NCBI GenBank assembly: GCA_014621425.1 | Contig: JAANBB010000514.1 | Coordinates: 1-25,540, forward strand | Source: Cylindrodendrum hubeiense | Lineage: Eukaryota > Ascomycota > Sordariomycetes > Hypocreales > Nectriaceae | Length of the DNA stretch: 25,540 nt | Reading direction: 5' to 3' | In this document: in pieces, positions 21,511 through 25,540 of the stretch | Layout: the number at the start of each line of letters is the position of its first letter | Position numbering within the stretch: the first letter of the stretch is position 1 | Program-made: the position numbers and the translations under genes | Notes under the pieces: generated by a model | What the model was told of the DNA's origin: nothing | Databases searched by the model: none | Seen by the model: the letters and a program-made list of their open reading frames with translations, nothing else

Positions 21511-22084
21511 ATGGCAACGGCCACGCAGAAGACGCAGTACCGCCCGTCCGAGGTCTTTACCCCGGAGATGCGCGATCGCCAAGCACGCGGCAAGGACCCC
21601 TACTCCAAGGGTGAGGGCAGTGAGGACAGCGACGGGAGCGATGCTGGGCCCATCAGGCTCGGCCGCGGCGGGTATGCACCACTTTCCTATATGCCGTTTT
21701 GTTTTATTCCCGGTGCCGCAGTGTGTGGTCAACTAAGGAATTGACATAACCGCATCAAGAACTAGTTGGCTAACTGCGCATGTCTAGCCTAGCCACCGAG
21801 TCCTTCGCCGAGCGCGAACGCAAAGGCGAAGCTATGTCGATCCTCGACAACCCAGAAACCCTTATGGCCCACGCCCAAGCCAACGACGACGTAAGTATCC
21901 CTCATCCCCCAATTCCTACTCTTTCCGTCGGCTTACACAGTCGCGCATGCAGAGCATCTCCGGCCAGCGCCTGCGCTTCATGCGCCAGCTCTGCGGCTTC
22001 GATCAGAAGCCTGACGTCGGTGGCACGCCCGCCGGTGCCGGAAGGAACAAGAGCCGACGGGTCAGCGACCGCGGTGGGCGATAA
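21511..22084 (+). CDS. Small hypothetical protein, three exons
   Basis: Exons 21511-21671, 21788-21890 and 21953-22084 give 131 aa. Introns are 116 nt (GTATGC donor, GCTAAC branch site, TAG acceptor) and 62 nt (GTAAGT donor, CAG acceptor). An alternative CAG ending at 21940 would add four residues (SRMQ). The start ATG sits in CAGCCATGG, and no earlier ATG in this frame lies within the 250 bp upstream. The protein opens with YRPSEVFTPEMRDRQARG, then has an acidic Ser/Asp/Glu stretch, an amphipathic helix (SFAERERKGEAMSILDNPET), then SGQRLRFMRQLCGFD and a basic Gly/Arg tail. There is no signal peptide or membrane segment. I do not recognise a characterised family. The spliced frame closing in phase at two junctions makes it a credible gene. 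It converges with the ADAM gene. Confidence 0.8.
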
Positions 22085-22705
22085 TTAATTACCAGCCCCG
22101 ACGGCTCCAAGAGACGAGGCGGCGGGCGCGCGACCGAAGCGGTCAAATGGGCCACACAGCACCTAGATCCCAAATCTGTGGGATATTTCAACACAACCTA
22201 CAACACATTTTACGATGATGATGATGATGCATGAAAATGGGTGCTCGCATAATATATGTATAATTCTCTCTTACGGGTCTTGGGCTTATTTTGGAAAAGA
22301 AAAACGAAATATCAAGTAATGTCATGAATATTTGGGGCTGCTTGGGGTACTCTGACCCTGCCTGGCCTGCTTCTCCTATGTATATGCCTTTGTCCAAATC
22401 TGCATGGCCTATCATGGGCTGAACAGGCCACTCACTAGCTATATCCAAAAGAAAAGTTCCCGTCCGCCTGTTGCCATGCTATGCTGTGCTACCAAGGTCG
22501 TGATATACTCATGCGCATGCTTGCAGTATATGTCGTGAAAACATCCACTGTATCCATCCCAAGACTGCTCCGTCTAGGAGACAAGATGTAAAAAAACGAA
22601 ACCCAAAAAGAAAACCCAAAGACGTCTCATAAAGAGAAAGCCGCAATCAGCGCCGCGTAATGCCATAAAAACGCCCACCATAATATAACCGACCCATCCT
22701 GTAAC
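22085..22705. other. Convergent 3' UTR spacer
   Basis: AT-rich 620 bp between the stop at 22084 (plus) and the ADAM stop at 22706 (minus), presumably holding both polyadenylation regions; A-rich runs occur at 22590-22640. An (ATG)n-type trinucleotide run lies at 22213-22229. No credible open frame. Confidence 0.65.
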
Positions 22706-25121
22706 CTATGCGTATCTCATGCTTCGACCGCGCTGGACCTGTTGGTTCAAGGGAGCGTAGTCATAGCTGGGCGGCTGCCCACTGGGCGGGTGAACCCCGT
22801 TGGCGCCGCGCGACATTGCCGGCCAGTTCGACATCTCGGTGTGTTTCGGCACCTTTCTCCTGCTCATACGCCGCCGGATGCAGTTAATGCAGCAGCTCAG
22901 CATGGCAAGGACGATCAGGCCGCCAATGACGGCGCCGACGGGGATGACAATGTTCTTGTTGCGCTTGAACCAGTCGAGAATCTCCTGGCTCGTTGAGCCG
23001 CCCTTGCATGCACCGTTGGAGCAGCGGCCACCGCCACCACAAGACGTGCCGTCGAGGAAGTTCTGGTTGAGCTCCACGCAAGTGCCGTAGCCGTACTCAG
23101 GTGCCTGGCAAGTCATGAGACACCCCGAGCTGCCGCAGGCTTCCGTGGACGAGCTTGTCGTGTTGCCAAACATGTTTCTGCACTGCAGGTCTCGCGACGT
23201 GCACTGCCCAGACGTGCAAGAGAGACCGTCGCCGCACGAATCTCCATCGTTCATGTGCTCGTCAGACGGGCATGATGCGGCCGTGCCAGAGCAGGTTTCT
23301 TGGGGATCGCACTCGCCCGAGCTCTCGCGGCATACGGTGCCGTTGGAGGCGAATTTACAAGAGTCCGTGCAGCAGTCCTCGTTGGTGGGATCGCACTGGG
23401 CGTTGTCCTTGAACTTGCATGTATCTGCGTTGCAGCAGCTGTTGTCACCGCATCCTGACGTTCCACCGCAATCGCAGTCCTCGCCACTCTCGACGATGCC
23501 GTTACCGCACTGGCTCCCCGTGATCGTCTCGACGTCCTTGTTGTTAGTCAAACACGATGTCTCGACATTGGCCTTGAACCCGGAGCAGATATTGCCAATG
23601 GTACAGGCTGAGAATTCCGTAATACCGTTACCAGTGGATGGGTTCATGATATATTTGCCGTCAGCATTGCAGGTGCTAGTGCTCAGCGGGCAGCAATCCT
23701 GAGTCCCCGAGGAGACTGGGCAAGTACTTGAAGTGCAGTCGTGCACAGCACCAAAGGTATGGCCAGACTCATGCGCAAATACCTGCCACTCCGCCGACGT
23801 CCTCACGACGACATTGGCCGCAGCGACCGTCTCGTTACTCCCTGAACTCGAGGTGTCAGACGAGCCATTTCGACAGAGCTGGCCTAGCCACGCAAGGCCC
23901 ACAGCGGATTCGGTGTTGCAAGTGGTGAGGAGAGTCCAGTATGCGTTGGTGTCCTCGAAGTTGCCACGCCAATCGGAGAAGAGGCTCAGACGGTCGGCCA
24001 AGGTGACGCTGCTGGAGCAAGCTCGGTTCCATGCTGCGGACGCAGGGGGAGTGCCGGGGCATGTGCCGTCGCTGATGGTGAGGTTCTGAATGCCGAGCGA
24101 GATGTTGAAGGTGCTCTCATAAACCTCTGAAGCGGTGTTGACTAGGCTGATGACGTTCTTCCTCACAGTCTCGGTTGAGTTGAAATCGGCAGTGTAGGTG
24201 CAATCGGTAGCGATGCCAACCAGCGCGACCTTTCGGGTGGTGGGACAGCCGTCGACAGATCCGATAGTGGCCTCCAGGTCGGTACCAGCGCCGTTGTTGC
24301 CCGTTGATCCATCATCAATCGACTGGCGGCCAAAGAGGGCGCGCGGGTGCACTGAGCTGAGGGAGCGCGCGCGACGGAGACCCTGCTGACTGAATTGGGT
24401 ATTGAAACCAAGGCTGTCGGAGTTGCAGGAGGATTGCCCATAGATACCTCGTTTCAACTCGGTAGGGTCTTCATAAGTAACGATGTCAGAATCGCGCCAG
24501 ACGACCATAGAGTCCTCCACATCTCCGGGGAAGTTTAGGAGGGGATCGTCTTCGTGTCTTAGACGCTGGAAGTGAGTACCGGTCTGGATGTGATGGTTGT
24601 CACGGTCGATACGGAAGCTGCCTTCGAAAGATGGCTTCTTTCCATCGCGATTAATCGTTATTCTCGCCCAGCCAGCATGGAACCAGCCCTCGTATCCTGG
24701 ACGGCGGACAAAAGCAGTTCCCTTAAATACTTTGTGCTCGCTCCTCTCAACTGGTTCAACGGCGCGGACCTTGCCCTCGGCGTCGAGATATGTGACACTA
24801 AATGTTTCGTGGAGGATGTCGTGGTTGGGCTCGAGCTTTAGGCGGATATGCTCTTGGCCGTTGTGAATGGTAAATGTGAGATCGAAGTGGGAGTATGCAT
24901 TGACGCGCTGTGAGGGGGCCTTGATAACGGCATTGTCAATGAGGGATGCGTAGCCGATAGGGTTTCGCTTTATTGAATGTCCTAGAATGGGGTCAGGTTA
25001 GCATGCCCTGGCTGGGCAATTGATGATGGCTATTGACAAGAGGGTTCAGCGTACCTATCGACGACTGTATCAAGAGAGCGACGCCGGCAAAGGCGGTCGC
25101 AAAGGACCGGAGCGAAACCAT
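22706..25121 (-). CDS. ADAM metalloprotease (M12B, type I membrane)
   Basis: Zinc endopeptidase of the secretory pathway, likely a sheddase. Exons are 25121-25055 and 24981-22706, joined across a 73-nt intron (GTACGC donor, GCTAAC branch, TAG acceptor; split Gly23), giving 780 aa. Order seen: signal peptide (about 1-20: MVSLRSFATAFAGVALLIQS), prodomain (about 23-224), dibasic RRAR at 225-228 as a likely Kex2/furin-type maturation site, metalloprotease domain (from about 272) with HESGHTFGAVHD (zinc ligands H426, H430, H436; catalytic E427) and Met-turn M468, disintegrin domain (about 512-601, CGNGIVESGEDCDCG onward), Cys-rich region, one transmembrane helix (about 700-722), and a basic cytosolic tail (RRRMSRRK) with a PPSY motif at 759-762. 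All catalytic residues are intact. Matches the fungal ADM-A/ADM-B family in length and order; which subgroup is not decided here. Confidence 0.96.
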
Positions 25122-25540
25122 GGCTTGTCGCGGACCAAACAAGCCGCTCGGGACGGGATGGCGGCACCAAATCGAGGTTATTGCATGCAGGTCGGATATT
25201 TACCAGAGACGGGCTGGAATTCCGGTGACAATTCAGAAGAAGTAAGCACGGGAAAGGCGAGAGCGGGATAGAGTCGATTCGAAAGCGAATGGAATGAGGC
25301 GGGCGGAACGGCGGTACAAATAGAGTTGGGCGCGGAGGAGCGAAGTCGACGATGCAAGATGCGAGATGCAAGACGCTAGACGGAGAGGCGGAGTCGGAGC
25401 CCGGAGGAGGAGAGTATTTGTGCCTACGCCAAGAGTGAGATGATGGCAGGCGCCGTACTACAGCACTTCGGTCCGGGATGTTGATGGAGCAGGGCAAAGT
25501 GGTGAGAGTGAAAGTGAGAACCGAGAGAGTGTGGCTGCGA
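25122..25540 (-). promoter_or_regulatory. Promoter and leader of the ADAM gene
   Basis: The minus strand upstream of ATG 25121 is CT-rich at about 25230-25440, typical of a fungal leader. A different frame is open from an upstream ATG at 25497 to 25030, overlapping the start, but its Pro/Ser/Arg-rich translation looks non-coding. Nothing else identifiable before the window edge. Confidence 0.45.

Noticed and set aside
23115..23702. Plus-strand ORF of 195 codons over the ADAM disintegrin region
   Set aside because: Antisense shadow of Cys-rich coding sequence; the minus frame carries all domain motifs.
25030..25497. 155-codon minus-strand ORF overlapping the ADAM start
   Set aside because: Pro/Ser/Arg-rich translation of a CT-rich leader, out of frame with the signal peptide that fits the ADAM start.

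Overview
The window looks like nuclear DNA of a filamentous ascomycete, most likely a Sordariomycete. The evidence is short introns (52-116 nt) with GTRNGT-type donors and CTAAC/CTGAC branch sites, strongly GC-rich coding sequence, CT-rich gene leaders, and families typical of moulds: a poly-HAMP group III histidine kinase and a fungal ADAM protease. The assignment below class level is inference.

Layout. Bases 1-791 hold the 3' end of a small plus-strand gene of unknown function. A convergent spacer (792-2074) follows. Bases 2075-6274 (minus) encode a complete Nik-1/Os-1 group III hybrid histidine kinase in six exons (1296 aa). Its promoter side opens into a 6.4 kb region without a supported gene (6275-12734), which carries paired CCAAT boxes, TAGGTA-type palindromes and one gene-start-like structure. 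Bases 12735-16967 (minus) encode a Munc13/UNC13-like MUN-C2 protein in three exons (about 1375 aa). A second gene-poor stretch (16968-21510) contains small tandem repeats and one doubtful minus-strand ORF. Bases 21511-22084 (plus) encode a small conserved-looking hypothetical protein in three exons. Bases 22706-25121 (minus) encode a type I membrane ADAM metalloprotease (780 aa). Its promoter runs to the window end.

These are ordinary housekeeping or signalling genes rather than a cluster. The histidine kinase senses osmotic stress and fungicides upstream of the HOG MAP kinase cascade. The Munc13-like protein belongs to vesicle priming and exocytosis. The ADAM is a secretory-pathway sheddase candidate. 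I see no operon-like or secondary-metabolite logic, no transposon, no CRISPR array and no convincing tRNA. The most interesting details are gene-structure features of the histidine kinase: a stop-free 60-nt intron whose retention adds 20 residues in frame, a 33-nt microexon, and introns sitting exactly on 92-residue HAMP module borders.
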